This document shows positions 6,926 to 15,839 of a stretch of DNA of 64,000 nucleotides, piece after piece. Numbering within the stretch: the stretch's first letter is position 1; each line of letters begins with the position of its first letter. Source of the DNA: Gemmatimonadaceae bacterium (GTDB taxonomy: Bacteria > Gemmatimonadota > Gemmatimonadetes > Gemmatimonadales > Gemmatimonadaceae); NCBI GenBank assembly GCA_035606695.1, contig DATNEW010000034.1, forward strand, positions 1 to 64,000, read 5' to 3'. The translations under genes were made by a program, and so were the position numbers. Under the pieces are notes generated by a model. It was not told the DNA's origin. It searched no databases and worked only from the letters and a program-made list of their open reading frames with translations.

Positions 6926-9510
6926 TGCCCGGCACGGGAAAACTCTTCGGACTTGCGTGGCGGGAGAGCAGAACCGCGCGGCGGCGGTTGCTCCTCTACA
7001 TGTCGTCGATCTCGCTCGGCGTCGCGGCGCTGGTGGCGATCGACTCATTCTCCGAGAACGTCATTCGCTCGGTGCACGAGCAATCGCGCGCGCTCCTCGG
7101 CGGCGACGTGCAGTCGATTCGCCACGCCCCGCCAACGCCGGCGATCGATTCGATGCTCGACTCGCTGCGCTCCCGCGGCATGCCGTCGGTGACGGCGACG
7201 AACTTCACGTCGATGGCGCTCGTGCTTCGCTCCGGCGGCACGCGGCTCGTGCAAGTGCACGCGGTATCGGCCGGCTATCCGTTCTACGGAAAGATCGTCA
7301 CGGCGCCCGCGGCCGCGTGGAACACGCTGCAAGGCGCGCACAACATCGTCGTCGACCCTTCACTGCTCGTCTCGCTCGACGCCAAGCTTGGCGATTCCGT
7401 GGTGCTCGGCAACGCGCGCTTTCAGATCACCGGCGAATTGGAGAGCGTCCCCGGCGACGTCGGCATCAGCGCGGCGATCGGGCCACGCGTCTATATCGCC
7501 GAGCGGTACGTGCCGGAGACTGGACTCGTGGTGTTCGGCAGCCGCGTGGACTACGAGACGTTGTTCAAGCTCCCCGCGAATGTGGCGCCGAATTTCTTCA
7601 TCGCGCGCTTCAGCCGGCGGATGCAGCATGGTACGACGGGCAACATGCGCAATGCGGGCTACAATGAATCTCGATTGGCGAGCGCGATCGATTCACTGCA
7701 CGACTATCTCGCGATCGTCGGCCTCGTCGCGCTGCTGCTCGGCGGCATCGGCGTCGCGAGCGGCGTGCACGCGTTCGCGATGCGGAAGATCGATCCCGTC
7801 GCGATCTTCCGCTGCTTGGGCGCCACGAGTTGGCAGGTGCTGGCGATCTACACCGTGCAGGCCGCGATCATGGGCTTCGTCGGGGCGCTCGGCGGCGTTG
7901 TCTTGGGACTTGGCATTCAATTTCTGATGCCGATCGCGTTGAAGGATTTCCTGCCGGTCGACGTCGAAGTGCAACTCGCGCCAAATTCGATATTGCTCGG
8001 GCTGGGGATCGGCGTCTGGGTCGCGCTGCTGTTCGCCATGCGTCCGCTCGTGGCGCTGCGCAGCGTATCGCCGCTTCAGGCGTTGCGCCGGCAGGCCGAC
8101 TCCGAGGCACTCAAGCGCGCGCGACGCGATCCGTTGCGCATCGTGTTGTCACTCGCGATCGCGGTGAGCGTGCTCGAGCTGGGACTGAGTCGCGCGAACA
8201 CGTGGCAGCGCGGCGTCGGCTTCACCGTCGCGATCGCGTTTGCGATCGGCGTATTGTGGATGAGCGCCGTCGCGTTGTCGTGGCTCGCGCGCCGCGCGAT
8301 TCGGCCATCATGGCCATTCCCGATGCGGCAAGGCATCGCCAGTCTCTATCGTCCCGGCAACCAAACGCGCGCGGTCGTGCTGGCGCTCGGCTTCGGCGTG
8401 TTCCTGATGGGCACCATCTATCAAGTGCAGCACAACATTCTGCGCGCGCTCAGCGTGCGCATGGGCGAAGCGCGCGCGAACGTCGTCTTCTTCGACGTGC
8501 AGGAGAATCAGCACATCGCGATCGATTCGATCGTGCGCGCGGGGCACAATGAACTGATCGACGAGACACCGATCGTGGCGATGCGCATTGCATCGATCAA
8601 TGGAAAAGCGACGGCGGACATCATCGCGGAAGTCGAGCGCAGCTGGAAGGCGTCGGGACGCGGCGGTCGTCCGCGCGACCGGCGTGGTCCGTGGGCGCTG
8701 CGGCGGGAGTTTCGTTCGACCTATCGCGATACGCTCACGGCGTCGGAGCATCTCGTTGCCGGACGTTGGTTCAATCTCGATCGCAAAGGCGGCCTGGGCG
8801 AAGTGTCGCTGGACTCGAGCGTCGCCGGCGAGCTCGGTGTAAAGCTGCGCGACACGGTCACGTGGAACGTGCAGGGCGTCGAGGTGCCGACGATCGTCAC
8901 GAGTTTGCGCGAGGTGAAGTGGGAGACGTTCGCGCCAAATTTCTTCGCCGTGTTCGATCCGAAATCGCTGGAGCACGCGCCGAAGCAGTTCGCGATTCTC
9001 GCGCGCGCCCCAAATGGTTCGGCGATCGCGCATCTCCAGCGCGACGTCGTCGCGGCGTATCCGAGCGTATCGAGTCTGGATCTTTCGCTCGTGCAGAAGA
9101 CCGTGGCCAACGTGCTCGGCAAGGTGATCATGGCCGTGCGCTTCCTGGCGTTGATCAGTCTTGCGTTGGCGATTCCCGTGCTGTTCAGCGCCGTGTCCGC
9201 GACACGACGCGAGCGACTGCGCGAGGGCGTGCTGCTCAAGACACTAGGTGCGACGCGGCGTCAGATCGGACGGATCATGCTGGCCGAATACGCGTTGCTC
9301 GGGGCGCTCGGGGCGATAACGGGCGTGGTGTTGTCGACGCTGGCGGGCTGGGGGCTCATCCACTTCATCTTCCGGCAATCCTTCTCGCCGGCGGTGGGGC
9401 CGCTGGTGATCGTCGCGGGAGCGATGATCGGGTTGGCGGTGGCGATTGGTCTGCTCACCGGACGCGACGTGTTCGCGGAGACTCCGATGGCGGCGCTCAG
9501 GGAGAGCTAG
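6925..9510 (+). CDS. ybbP: FtsX-like ABC transporter permease, YbbP-like
   Basis: An 861-residue inner-membrane permease with duplicated architecture: N-terminal membrane helix, extracytoplasmic domain, FtsX module (around 270-370, LVALLLGGIGVASGVHAFAM), further helices, a second periplasmic domain (about 500-700) and a C-terminal FtsX module (LISLALAIPVLFSAVSA, ETPMAALRES). This is the YbbP form and pairs with the preceding ATPase. The E. coli system is linked genetically to TesA; its substrate is not firmly established, and lipid or lipoprotein handling is the usual suggestion. One-base overlap with ybbA. Confidence 0.9.
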   Translation: MPGTGKLFGLAWRESRTARRRLLLYMSSISLGVAALVAIDSFSENVIRSVHEQSRALLGGDVQSIRHAPPTPAIDSMLDSLRSRGMPSVTATNFTSMALVLRSGGTRLVQVHAVSAGYPFYGKIVTAPAAAWNTLQGAHNIVVDPSLLVSLDAKLGDSVVLGNARFQITGELESVPGDVGISAAIGPRVYIAERYVPETGLVVFGSRVDYETLFKLPANVAPNFFIARFSRRMQHGTTGNMRNAGYNESRLASAIDSLHDYLAIVGLVALLLGGIGVASGVHAFAMRKIDPVAIFRCLGATSWQVLAIYTVQAAIMGFVGALGGVVLGLGIQFLMPIALKDFLPVDVEVQLAPNSILLGLGIGVWVALLFAMRPLVALRSVSPLQALRRQADSEALKRARRDPLRIVLSLAIAVSVLELGLSRANTWQRGVGFTVAIAFAIGVLWMSAVALSWLARRAIRPSWPFPMRQGIASLYRPGNQTRAVVLALGFGVFLMGTIYQVQHNILRALSVRMGEARANVVFFDVQENQHIAIDSIVRAGHNELIDETPIVAMRIASINGKATADIIAEVERSWKASGRGGRPRDRRGPWALRREFRSTYRDTLTASEHLVAGRWFNLDRKGGLGEVSLDSSVAGELGVKLRDTVTWNVQGVEVPTIVTSLREVKWETFAPNFFAVFDPKSLEHAPKQFAILARAPNGSAIAHLQRDVVAAYPSVSSLDLSLVQKTVANVLGKVIMAVRFLALISLALAIPVLFSAVSATRRERLREGVLLKTLGATRRQIGRIMLAEYALLGALGAITGVVLSTLAGWGLIHFIFRQSFSPAVGPLVIVAGAMIGLAVAIGLLTGRDVFAETPMAALRES

Positions 9511-9537
9511 TTCCGGGCGCGGCCGGAGCGTTCCCGT

Positions 9538-9672
9538 CTATCGGCTGACGGCGACCGGCGCAGGCGGCGTCTGCCCATTCGCCGCCGAGATGCGCGCCGC
9601 GCACGCCAGGAACAAACCGGTCGTGAACGCGAGCAGGGCGCGCTGTAGGAATAACTTCTTGTCGAAATGCAT
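9538..9672 (-). CDS. Possible 44-residue exported peptide
   Basis: A short minus-strand frame from ATG (9670-9672) to TAG (9538-9540). It begins MHFDKKLFLQRALLAF and continues with a hydrophobic stretch and LACAARISAANGQ, resembling a short signal or lipoprotein leader, then a Pro/Ala tail. No good ribosome binding site is visible and no family is recognised. It sits in the 245-bp gap between ybbP and the RCC1 gene, downstream of the RCC1 gene on the same strand. Could be chance coding in GC-rich DNA. Confidence 0.3.
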   Translation of the reverse strand: MHFDKKLFLQRALLAFTTGLFLACAARISAANGQTPPAPVAVSR

Positions 9673-9755
9673 GTCGGGGAAAACGAAGGGAGGGATCGTG
9701 CTTCTCTATGACGACCGAGCCCGGCTCGGCGTCATGGTTCACTCGACGTAGACCG

Positions 9756-11021
9756 CTATGCGCGCGGCGGTTCCGTCACGCGTATCGGCGTCGCGCTGGC
9801 ATTGGACATCGAGCCGTCGCCGCGCTGGCCCGAGCCGCCCAGGCCCCAGCAATACAGGTTGCCCTTGAGCGTCACGCCGCAGGTGTGGCTGCCGAATCCC
9901 GTGCTGATCTCTTCGAACTGCTGGCGGCCCACGACCGCCACGGGACGCGTCGCGCATGGCAGTGTGCCGTCGACGCAGCGTTCAGCCAACGCGCTGCCAG
10001 GAACACCGAGCTGGCCGAAGGAGTTGTCGCCCCAGCAATACGCCGTGCCACTCGTACTCAGGCCGCACGTCTGAAGAATACCCGCCGTCATCTGCACGAA
10101 TTGCAGCGCGCCGGCGATCGGTTCCGGCGTCGTGCTGCCGTCCAGCGTGCCGGTTCCCATTCCGCCGCGCGGATTGGCTTCCCAGCAATAAGCGAGTCCC
10201 GTGCGATCGGTGCCGCATGTGGTGAACGAGCCCACCGTCACGGACGCGAGCGACGGCGCACCCGGAACCGCCTGCGGTGTGACCTGCGCGCGTGTGAACT
10301 CCAATCCATTCTGGCGATACTGCCAGATGGCACCCCAGCAGAACACGCTGCCCGACGTCGTGCGCGCGCACGTGCGCGACTGGCCGGTCGCGACCGAGGC
10401 GACGGCACCGGAGAGTGACGCGCGCACCAAGCCGTTCCCCGAGCCCACGCCGCCGTTGCCAAGCTGGCCGCGATCGTTCGAGCCCCAGCAAAAGAGCACG
10501 CCGTCGGAACGCACCGCGCACGAATGCGTATAGCCTGCGCTCACCTGCACCCACGGAAGCGTTCCCGGAACCTGCATCATCGTCGGGCCGCCATTGCCGA
10601 TATCGCTGACCTGCCCGGCGTCGTTGCCGCCCCAGCAGAAGGCGCGGCGGTCCGTGGTGATCGCGCACGTGTGGCGCTGGCCGGCGCTGATCGAACTAAA
10701 CTTCAGGCCGCCCGGCACGAGCTGCGGCGTGAGACTGCATGCGTACTTGTTGCCCTTCAGCCCACAGGCCGTGTCCGTGCGCGCCAGCCCCAGCTGGCCG
10801 TACTGGTTGCTTCCCCAGCAGTAGGCGGTACCGTCCGTCTTGATCGCGCAGGTATGATCGCCGCCGGCCGATACGCTCGCCCAGTCGCTCTGGCCGACGT
10901 CGTCGAGCACGGCGAAGCGCCGCACGGGCGCCGTCGTATCGCGGCACGAGATGCAGAAAGCCAGAACGAATGCGCCGGCAACGGCGAGCGCCGCGCGGCG
11001 CGCGAGCATGTTCAACGACAT
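9756..11021 (-). CDS. RCC1-repeat beta-propeller lipoprotein
   Basis: A 421-residue protein with an N-terminal leader (MLARRAALAVAGAFVLAF, then CISC) suggesting lipoprotein export. It has seven RCC1-type blades, each with the pattern TCA..TDG..YCWG.N..GQLG (for example HTCAIKTDGTAYCWG, HSCAVRSDGVLFCWG, HTCGVTLKGNLYCWG). Every blade has two Cys ten positions apart, fitting an intra-blade disulphide in an oxidising compartment. RCC1 repeats mediate protein or ligand binding in eukaryotes; bacterial secreted versions have no fixed role. Start at 11021 (MSLNML) or 11009 (MLARR). No Shine-Dalgarno is present, but a TATAGT lies six bases upstream, suggesting a leaderless transcript. Confidence 0.85.
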   Translation of the reverse strand: MSLNMLARRAALAVAGAFVLAFCISCRDTTAPVRRFAVLDDVGQSDWASVSAGGDHTCAIKTDGTAYCWGSNQYGQLGLARTDTACGLKGNKYACSLTPQLVPGGLKFSSISAGQRHTCAITTDRRAFCWGGNDAGQVSDIGNGGPTMMQVPGTLPWVQVSAGYTHSCAVRSDGVLFCWGSNDRGQLGNGGVGSGNGLVRASLSGAVASVATGQSRTCARTTSGSVFCWGAIWQYRQNGLEFTRAQVTPQAVPGAPSLASVTVGSFTTCGTDRTGLAYCWEANPRGGMGTGTLDGSTTPEPIAGALQFVQMTAGILQTCGLSTSGTAYCWGDNSFGQLGVPGSALAERCVDGTLPCATRPVAVVGRQQFEEISTGFGSHTCGVTLKGNLYCWGLGGSGQRGDGSMSNASATPIRVTEPPRA

Positions 11022-11027
11022 TAGCAA

Positions 11028-11033
11028 ACTATA
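11028..11033 (-). promoter_or_regulatory. TATAGT, candidate -10 element of a leaderless RCC1 gene
   Basis: On the minus strand TATAGT is followed by TTGCTA and then the ATG at 11021. A six-base gap from the -10 hexamer to the A of ATG is the spacing expected when transcription starts at the start codon. No convincing -35 box is seen 17 bp upstream. Confidence 0.45.
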
Positions 11034-11047
11034 AAACCAGGCTTCGG

Positions 11048-11206
11048 ATGGAGAATTCGGACGAGAACGGCGACCCCGCGGGCGAGGACGATCGGTCGCG
11101 ACCGCGCAAAACACCAGAGGGGCGCCCGCTGAAGGTTGCTTTGATTTTCGGCGTGGTCGCCGCCACACTGGAGTTGGGACTGCTGCTGTGGTTCGCCTAC
11201 TGCTAG
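11048..11206 (+). CDS. Small single-pass membrane protein, unknown
   Basis: A 52-residue frame: a charged N-terminal half (MENSDENGDPAGEDDRSRP) followed by one strong transmembrane helix (VALIFGVVAATLELGLLLWF) ending AYC. An AGG lies 7 bp upstream as a weak binding site. It is divergent from the RCC1 gene with 26 bp between starts. No family recognised. The acidic tail plus C-terminal helix would put the N-terminus in the cytoplasm (inference). Confidence 0.5.
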   Translation: MENSDENGDPAGEDDRSRPRKTPEGRPLKVALIFGVVAATLELGLLLWFAYC

Positions 11207-11222
11207 TGGACGGCGCGGCCGG

Positions 11223-13034
11223 TCATAAAGGAGGACGGTTGAACCGGCCCTGACCCTGACGACCGCCGCGTGCTCCAGCAAGCAGCTGTTGGCAGTTGAA
11301 GTTCGGTGGGAAGTGATGCGTGCTGTCGGCCGTAGCTGCCCGGCACGTCTGAAACAGGCGCGCACCGGCATTCCGGACCATCATCTCCAGGTGAATGCTA
11401 TCGGCCGCCGCGGGAAAAAGCAGCCGGAACATCTGCGTCTCGGACGAGAGGTCGCGCAGCTCGGACCGCACGTGAGGCACGTCGGCGGCCTGCATGAACT
11501 GATTGGCGCGCACGGCGTGGCCGCGGATTTCTTCACCCAGCAAACGAATGCGGTCCGCGTCGGTCGCGGAGGGCCCGAGCGTGCGCGCGGCGCCCGAATC
11601 GCCGTTGGCGCGGAGCCAACTGTGTCCGCCGGCCCGGGCGAAGGCGCGGCCAGTCACGCTGGGGGCGGTTGGCGGCGTGGAGGTGGCGGCCGGTGTTGAG
11701 TCTGTTGAGTCGGGCCTCGGCGCCGACGCGGGCGTCGGAGCAGCCGGTTTCGTTAGGTGCGGTACAGCTTGCTGCGCAACGTGCTGGACGGCGGGCCGAG
11801 AGCCCGCTGTCTGCGCACCGCGCTGCGCGACCGGCTGAGAGTCAGCCTTCGGCGCGACCGGTGGTGTTGCCGAGGGAGCGGCCCGAGTCGCGGGGGCCGT
11901 GGCGACAACCGCAGCCGCCGACGGTACGAACGCGTGCTGTCGCGAGCGATAGACAAGGTACCCCGCGTCCGCGCCGCCCACCGTCGCGAGCACGATACCC
12001 ACCGCGACGAGCGATGCGCGCATCGGAGACCGGCTGGGCGTCGCTGGAGGAGGTGGAGGAGGACTGACGCGCACCGTCGGCCCCGACAACCGTGCGGTCT
12101 TCTGCTCGACGCGCACCGTTGCCGCGGGATCGAATCCGGCGATCGCCTTCACGACGTCATTCCCGAAATCGGTGACCGACTCGTAGCGATCCGCCACGTC
12201 GGGCGCGAGCGCGCGATCGAGCGCCGCCTGCAATGCCGCCGGCCACGCCACGCGCGGCGCAGTCTCCGCCAGCGTGTGAGGCTTCGACGTCAGGCGCCGC
12301 ACCAGCGTCTCGCGCGACGTCACCTTCGGATAGGGCAGGTCGCCCGTCAGCATGTTGAACAACACGAGACCCAGCGAATACAGGTCCGTGCGCGAATCCA
12401 ACCGTTCGCCCGCGAGCTGCTCGGGGCTCATGTACTCGGGCGTGCCGAGCGATACGCCGGCGGTCGTGACGGTCTGCGACCCCGAGCCAGGATCGCCGCT
12501 CCCCTGCACCGTCTTCGCGATGCCGAAGTCGACGACCTTCACCCAGTCCGAACCATCATGATGATGCCCGATCATGATGTTGTCGGGCTTGAGATCGCGA
12601 TGCACGATCCCCAAGTGATGCGCCGCCGAAAGCGCGTCGGCGATCTGCTTCGTCAGCGCCGCGGCGCGCGCCGGCGGCAGCGGCCCGAATCGCTCGACGT
12701 TGCTGCGCAGCGTCTGCCCCTCCACGAATTCCATCGCGAGATAGAGCACGCCATCCTCCGTCTCGCCGAAATCATAGATCTGCGCGACGTTCGGATGATT
12801 GATGCGGCTGGCGTTCGCGGCTTCGCGATTGAATCGCGTGATCGCGTCCGCCGAGAGCGCGAGATTGGGGCTCATCACCTTGACGGCGCTCTTCCGGCCC
12901 ATGCGAACGTGCTCGGCGAGATAGACGCGGCCCATGCCGCCCTCACCGAGCACTTCCAGGATTTGATAGCGGTCGGCGACGACCCGCCCGATCAGCCGGT
13001 CATCGCCTTGGGGTGGCACACTCACCAATCGCAC
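11223..13034 (-). CDS. PknB-like Ser/Thr protein kinase with transmembrane helix and external domain
   Basis: A 603-residue protein starting at GTG (13034). The kinase domain spans residues about 20-300: glycine loop GEGGMGRVYLA (30-40), Lys52 in AVKVM, catalytic HRDLKPDN (145-152), DFG (169-171), activation segment GTPEYMSPEQ. A Pro-rich linker leads to one transmembrane helix at about 339-362. A long Ala/Pro/Gln low-complexity stretch follows, then a C-terminal region of about 110 residues (from SWLRANGDSG) that contains two Cys (QTCRA, NFNCQ). It is the usual bacterial Hanks-type receptor kinase, but the external part has no PASTA repeats. Targets cannot be read. Convergent with the 52-residue gene and divergent from the HDOD gene. 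Confidence 0.92.
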   Translation of the reverse strand: MRLVSVPPQGDDRLIGRVVADRYQILEVLGEGGMGRVYLAEHVRMGRKSAVKVMSPNLALSADAITRFNREAANASRINHPNVAQIYDFGETEDGVLYLAMEFVEGQTLRSNVERFGPLPPARAAALTKQIADALSAAHHLGIVHRDLKPDNIMIGHHHDGSDWVKVVDFGIAKTVQGSGDPGSGSQTVTTAGVSLGTPEYMSPEQLAGERLDSRTDLYSLGLVLFNMLTGDLPYPKVTSRETLVRRLTSKPHTLAETAPRVAWPAALQAALDRALAPDVADRYESVTDFGNDVVKAIAGFDPAATVRVEQKTARLSGPTVRVSPPPPPPATPSRSPMRASLVAVGIVLATVGGADAGYLVYRSRQHAFVPSAAAVVATAPATRAAPSATPPVAPKADSQPVAQRGAQTAGSRPAVQHVAQQAVPHLTKPAAPTPASAPRPDSTDSTPAATSTPPTAPSVTGRAFARAGGHSWLRANGDSGAARTLGPSATDADRIRLLGEEIRGHAVRANQFMQAADVPHVRSELRDLSSETQMFRLLFPAAADSIHLEMMVRNAGARLFQTCRAATADSTHHFPPNFNCQQLLAGARGGRQGQGRFNRPPL

Positions 13035-13195
13035 CTTGAGCTGGGCTTCCTAGAGAGACGCCGTCCGCGCGGCAATGTTACGCTAAGGATCGGCGCCAAG
13101 GGGCGGAATCAGGGGTCGCGACGGCCCCGTCCGCTTGATTCCATCTCCGTTCAGACGTCTTCAGATGGATCCCCGACGCGCCGATACTGGTCTGC

Positions 13196-14419
13196 ATGGA
13201 GATTCTCGTCGCCCGACAGCCCGTATTTGACCGCCGGGAGCAGCTCTACGGCTACGACCTGGTGTTGCGCCGGGCCGGCCAGGGCGACTCCGCGGAACCG
13301 CTCCCTGAGCAACTCGTTGCCGACACCTTTCTTGGCATCGGCATCGATCAGGTCGCGGCGGGGCGTCGCGCATTCGTGACCGTCGATCGCGACATGCTGA
13401 TGGGCGGCGCGGTTCGCCTGCTTCCCGCTGACCGCGTGGTGCTTCAACTCTCCGGCCGCCTGACGGACGATCCCGAGCTGCTTCAGGTCTGCGATCAGCT
13501 GGTGTGGAGCGGCTACCGCTTCTCGCTCGAGAGCGATCGCCCCGAGGAGCTCCCCGAGGAATTTCTGCGCCTCGCCGAGATCGTGAAGATCGACGTCTCG
13601 AACACGGAGCGGCAGTTCCTGAGCGATCTCGCGGCGTGGCTGCGCGGCTTTCACGTGCGCATGCTCGCGAAGCACGTGCGGCATCGCATCGAACGCGATC
13701 TGTGCACCAACATCGGCTTCGAGCTGTTCGAGGGCTATCGCTTCACCGCGCCGGAAACGTTGACGCGCCGCGACCTGCCGATCGAGCACGTGATGACGTT
13801 CCGTCTCCTCAAGATGGTGCGCGACAACAAGACGCAGGACGGCGAGATCGAGGAAGTGCTGCGCCGCGACGTCGCGCTGTCGTACAAGCTGCTCCGCATG
13901 GTGAACTCGGCGACGGTGGGTGGACGCGACATCTGGTCGATCGGCCACGCGCTGCGCCTGTTGGGACGCGAGCAGGTGTCGCGGTGGCTCGGACTCCTCC
14001 TGGTCACCGACGGCGCGAAGGACGGCGTACGCGCCGAGTTGATGAATCTCGCGCTCGTGCGCGCGCGCATGTGTGAGATGCTGGCCGATGCCTCGGGCGT
14101 ACCGCGCGCGCGCGGCCCTCTGTTCCTCGTCGGCATGCTGTCGATTCTGGATCAGCTGCTCGAGACGCCGATGGAAACGCTGTGCGACTCCATGGAGCTG
14201 GCGCCCGACGTTCGCCTGGCGCTCCTCAAGCGCGAAGAATTCTACGGCGCGACGCTCGGCCTGGTCGAAGCGTACGAGCAAGGCTCGTGGGAGCAGGTCG
14301 ATGCGCTGGCAACCACCGTGGGCGTGAGCCCGGTGGCGCTCGCCCCGATGTATCTCGACGCGCTGGCATGGGCATCTGAGCATCAGAAACCCGTGGAGCC
14401 GGTCAAGGTCGCGTTGTAA
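13196..14419 (+). CDS. EAL-HDOD signalling protein with degenerate EAL domain
   Basis: A 407-residue YuxH/CdgJ-type protein. Residues about 1-190 align with the EAL fold start (MEILVARQPVFDRREQLYGY) but have DLVLR where active enzymes have the EAL motif, and they lack the DDFGTGYS loop. Only KIDVS remains, so c-di-GMP hydrolysis is unlikely. The HDOD domain follows (about 200-390: ALSYKLLRMVNSATVGG, SIGHALRLLGREQVSRW). HDOD proteins act as protein-interaction modules in motility and second-messenger control. No good Shine-Dalgarno is seen at 13196. A strong hairpin lies a few bases past the stop. Confidence 0.88.
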   Translation: MEILVARQPVFDRREQLYGYDLVLRRAGQGDSAEPLPEQLVADTFLGIGIDQVAAGRRAFVTVDRDMLMGGAVRLLPADRVVLQLSGRLTDDPELLQVCDQLVWSGYRFSLESDRPEELPEEFLRLAEIVKIDVSNTERQFLSDLAAWLRGFHVRMLAKHVRHRIERDLCTNIGFELFEGYRFTAPETLTRRDLPIEHVMTFRLLKMVRDNKTQDGEIEEVLRRDVALSYKLLRMVNSATVGGRDIWSIGHALRLLGREQVSRWLGLLLVTDGAKDGVRAELMNLALVRARMCEMLADASGVPRARGPLFLVGMLSILDQLLETPMETLCDSMELAPDVRLALLKREEFYGATLGLVEAYEQGSWEQVDALATTVGVSPVALAPMYLDALAWASEHQKPVEPVKVAL

Positions 14420-14424
14420 GCGAT

Positions 14425-14449
14425 TTTTCGCGCAACGTTTGCGCGGAAA
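14425..14449 (+). terminator. Hairpin downstream of the HDOD gene, possible terminator
   Basis: TTTTCGCGCAA (14425-14435) pairs with TTGCGCGGAAA (14439-14449), an 11-bp stem with one T-G pair and a three-base loop, 5 bp past the stop codon. The run of T lies on the 5' side and no U-tract follows on the plus strand, so intrinsic termination of the HDOD transcript is uncertain. Confidence 0.4.
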
Positions 14450-14514
14450 GCACTGTCGAATTGATCGATCACGGGCTAACGTCGCAGTCACCTGCGACCC
14501 CGTGACTCCGACCA

Positions 14515-15591
14515 ATGCATCGACTTCTTTCTCTGCTCACTCTTCCCTCACTGCTCGCCGGGCGTGCCGTCGCGCAGAATGCGCCGAGCACTCCTCCCGG
14601 CGCCGACTACGTCATTCACAATTTCAAATTCGAGAGCGGCGAGACGCTGCCCGAGCTGCGGCTGCACTACATCGCACTTGGGCACCCGCGCAAGGATGCG
14701 CGCGGCATCGTACGCAACGCCGTCGTGATCAACCACGGAACCGGCGGCAGCGGCGCCGGTTTTCTGAGCCGAACGTTCGGCGGCCAGTTGTTCGGCCCCG
14801 GCCAGCTCCTGGACACGAGCAAGTATTACATCGTGCTGCAGGATGGCATCGGCCACGGCAAGTCGAGCAAGCCGAGCAACGGCATGCATGCGCACTTTCC
14901 GAGCTATACCTACGACGACATGGTCGATGCGCAGCACGAGCTGCTTACCAAAGGGCTGGGCGTGAATCATCTGCGCCTGGCCATGGGCACCTCGATGGGC
15001 TGCATGCACGCGTGGGTGTGGGGCGAACGCTATCCCGACTTCGTCGACGGGCTGGTGCCGCTGGCGTGCGCGCCGACGCAGATCGCCGGCCGCAATCGCA
15101 TGATCCGCACGATGATCATGGATGCCATCCGCAACGATCCGGGCTACGACGGCGGCGAGTACACGACCGAGCCGCGCGGCCTGCGCGACGCCGAAGGGTT
15201 CTTGTTCATCATGACGTCGGCGCCCAAGGTGCAGCAGAAGCAGGCGCCGACGCGCGACAAGGCCGACTCGGTGATCCGCGCCTATCAGGATCGCGGATCG
15301 CGCACAGCGGACGCGAACGACATGCTCTACCAGTTCAACGCGTCGCGCAACTACGACCCCTCGCACGATCTGGAGAAGATCACGGCGCCGGTGCTGGCCA
15401 TCAACTCGGCGGACGACTTCGTGAATCCGCCGGAGTTGGGCCTGATGGAGCAGCTGATGCCGCGGGTGAAGCACGGCAAATACGTCCTGCTGCCGATCAC
15501 CGACCAAACGCGCGGACACGGCACGCATTCGCTGCCGGCGGTGTGGGGCGGGTATCTCGCGGAGTTCTTGAAGAACTTACCAGAACGGTAA
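14515..15591 (+). CDS. Secreted MetX-like alpha/beta hydrolase
   Basis: A 358-residue alpha/beta-hydrolase of the homoserine O-acetyltransferase (MetX) superfamily. N-terminal signal peptide (MHRLLSLLTLPSLLAG...VAQ). The nucleophile elbow is AMGTSMGC (Ser160), the acid lies in NSADDFVNP (Asp300/301), and the base is His338 in GHGTHSL. Oxyanion region NHGTGGSG. MetX enzymes are cytoplasmic acyltransferases; an exported member without other methionine genes nearby is more likely a hydrolase or acyltransferase on an extracytoplasmic substrate (inference). No clear ribosome binding site. Same strand as the next two genes, but separated from them by a repeat element. Confidence 0.85.
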   Translation: MHRLLSLLTLPSLLAGRAVAQNAPSTPPGADYVIHNFKFESGETLPELRLHYIALGHPRKDARGIVRNAVVINHGTGGSGAGFLSRTFGGQLFGPGQLLDTSKYYIVLQDGIGHGKSSKPSNGMHAHFPSYTYDDMVDAQHELLTKGLGVNHLRLAMGTSMGCMHAWVWGERYPDFVDGLVPLACAPTQIAGRNRMIRTMIMDAIRNDPGYDGGEYTTEPRGLRDAEGFLFIMTSAPKVQQKQAPTRDKADSVIRAYQDRGSRTADANDMLYQFNASRNYDPSHDLEKITAPVLAINSADDFVNPPELGLMEQLMPRVKHGKYVLLPITDQTRGHGTHSLPAVWGGYLAEFLKNLPER

Positions 15592-15655
15592 TATGAATAT
15601 CAATAACACCGTGTCGTGCCAAGCGAGCGAGGCCGCCGCGAGCGGGGCGGTCGCC

Positions 15656-15839
15656 GTCATCCCGAGCGGCGGCGCGCAGCGCTCCCCCCTCTTTGTCATC
15701 CCGAGCGCAGGCGCGCAGCGCCGCAGTCGAGGGACCCCTGTCTCAGCGGAGCGCTGCATACGGCTCCTCCGTCAGGACGGAGGTCCCTCGACTCCCCTTT
15801 CCCTTCGCTACGCTCAGCGTCAGGGTCGCTCGGGATGAC
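15656..15839. repeat. Dispersed palindromic repeat, copy B (supplies a start codon)
   Basis: GTCATCCCGAGCG occurs at 15656 and 15695; GTCGAGGGACC and a CTCCGTCAGGACGGAG hairpin lie inside, and the copy ends with CGCTCGGGATGAC (15827-15839). The ATG inside that end motif (15835) is the best start of the following barrel gene. This copy lies between two same-strand genes. Confidence 0.8.
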
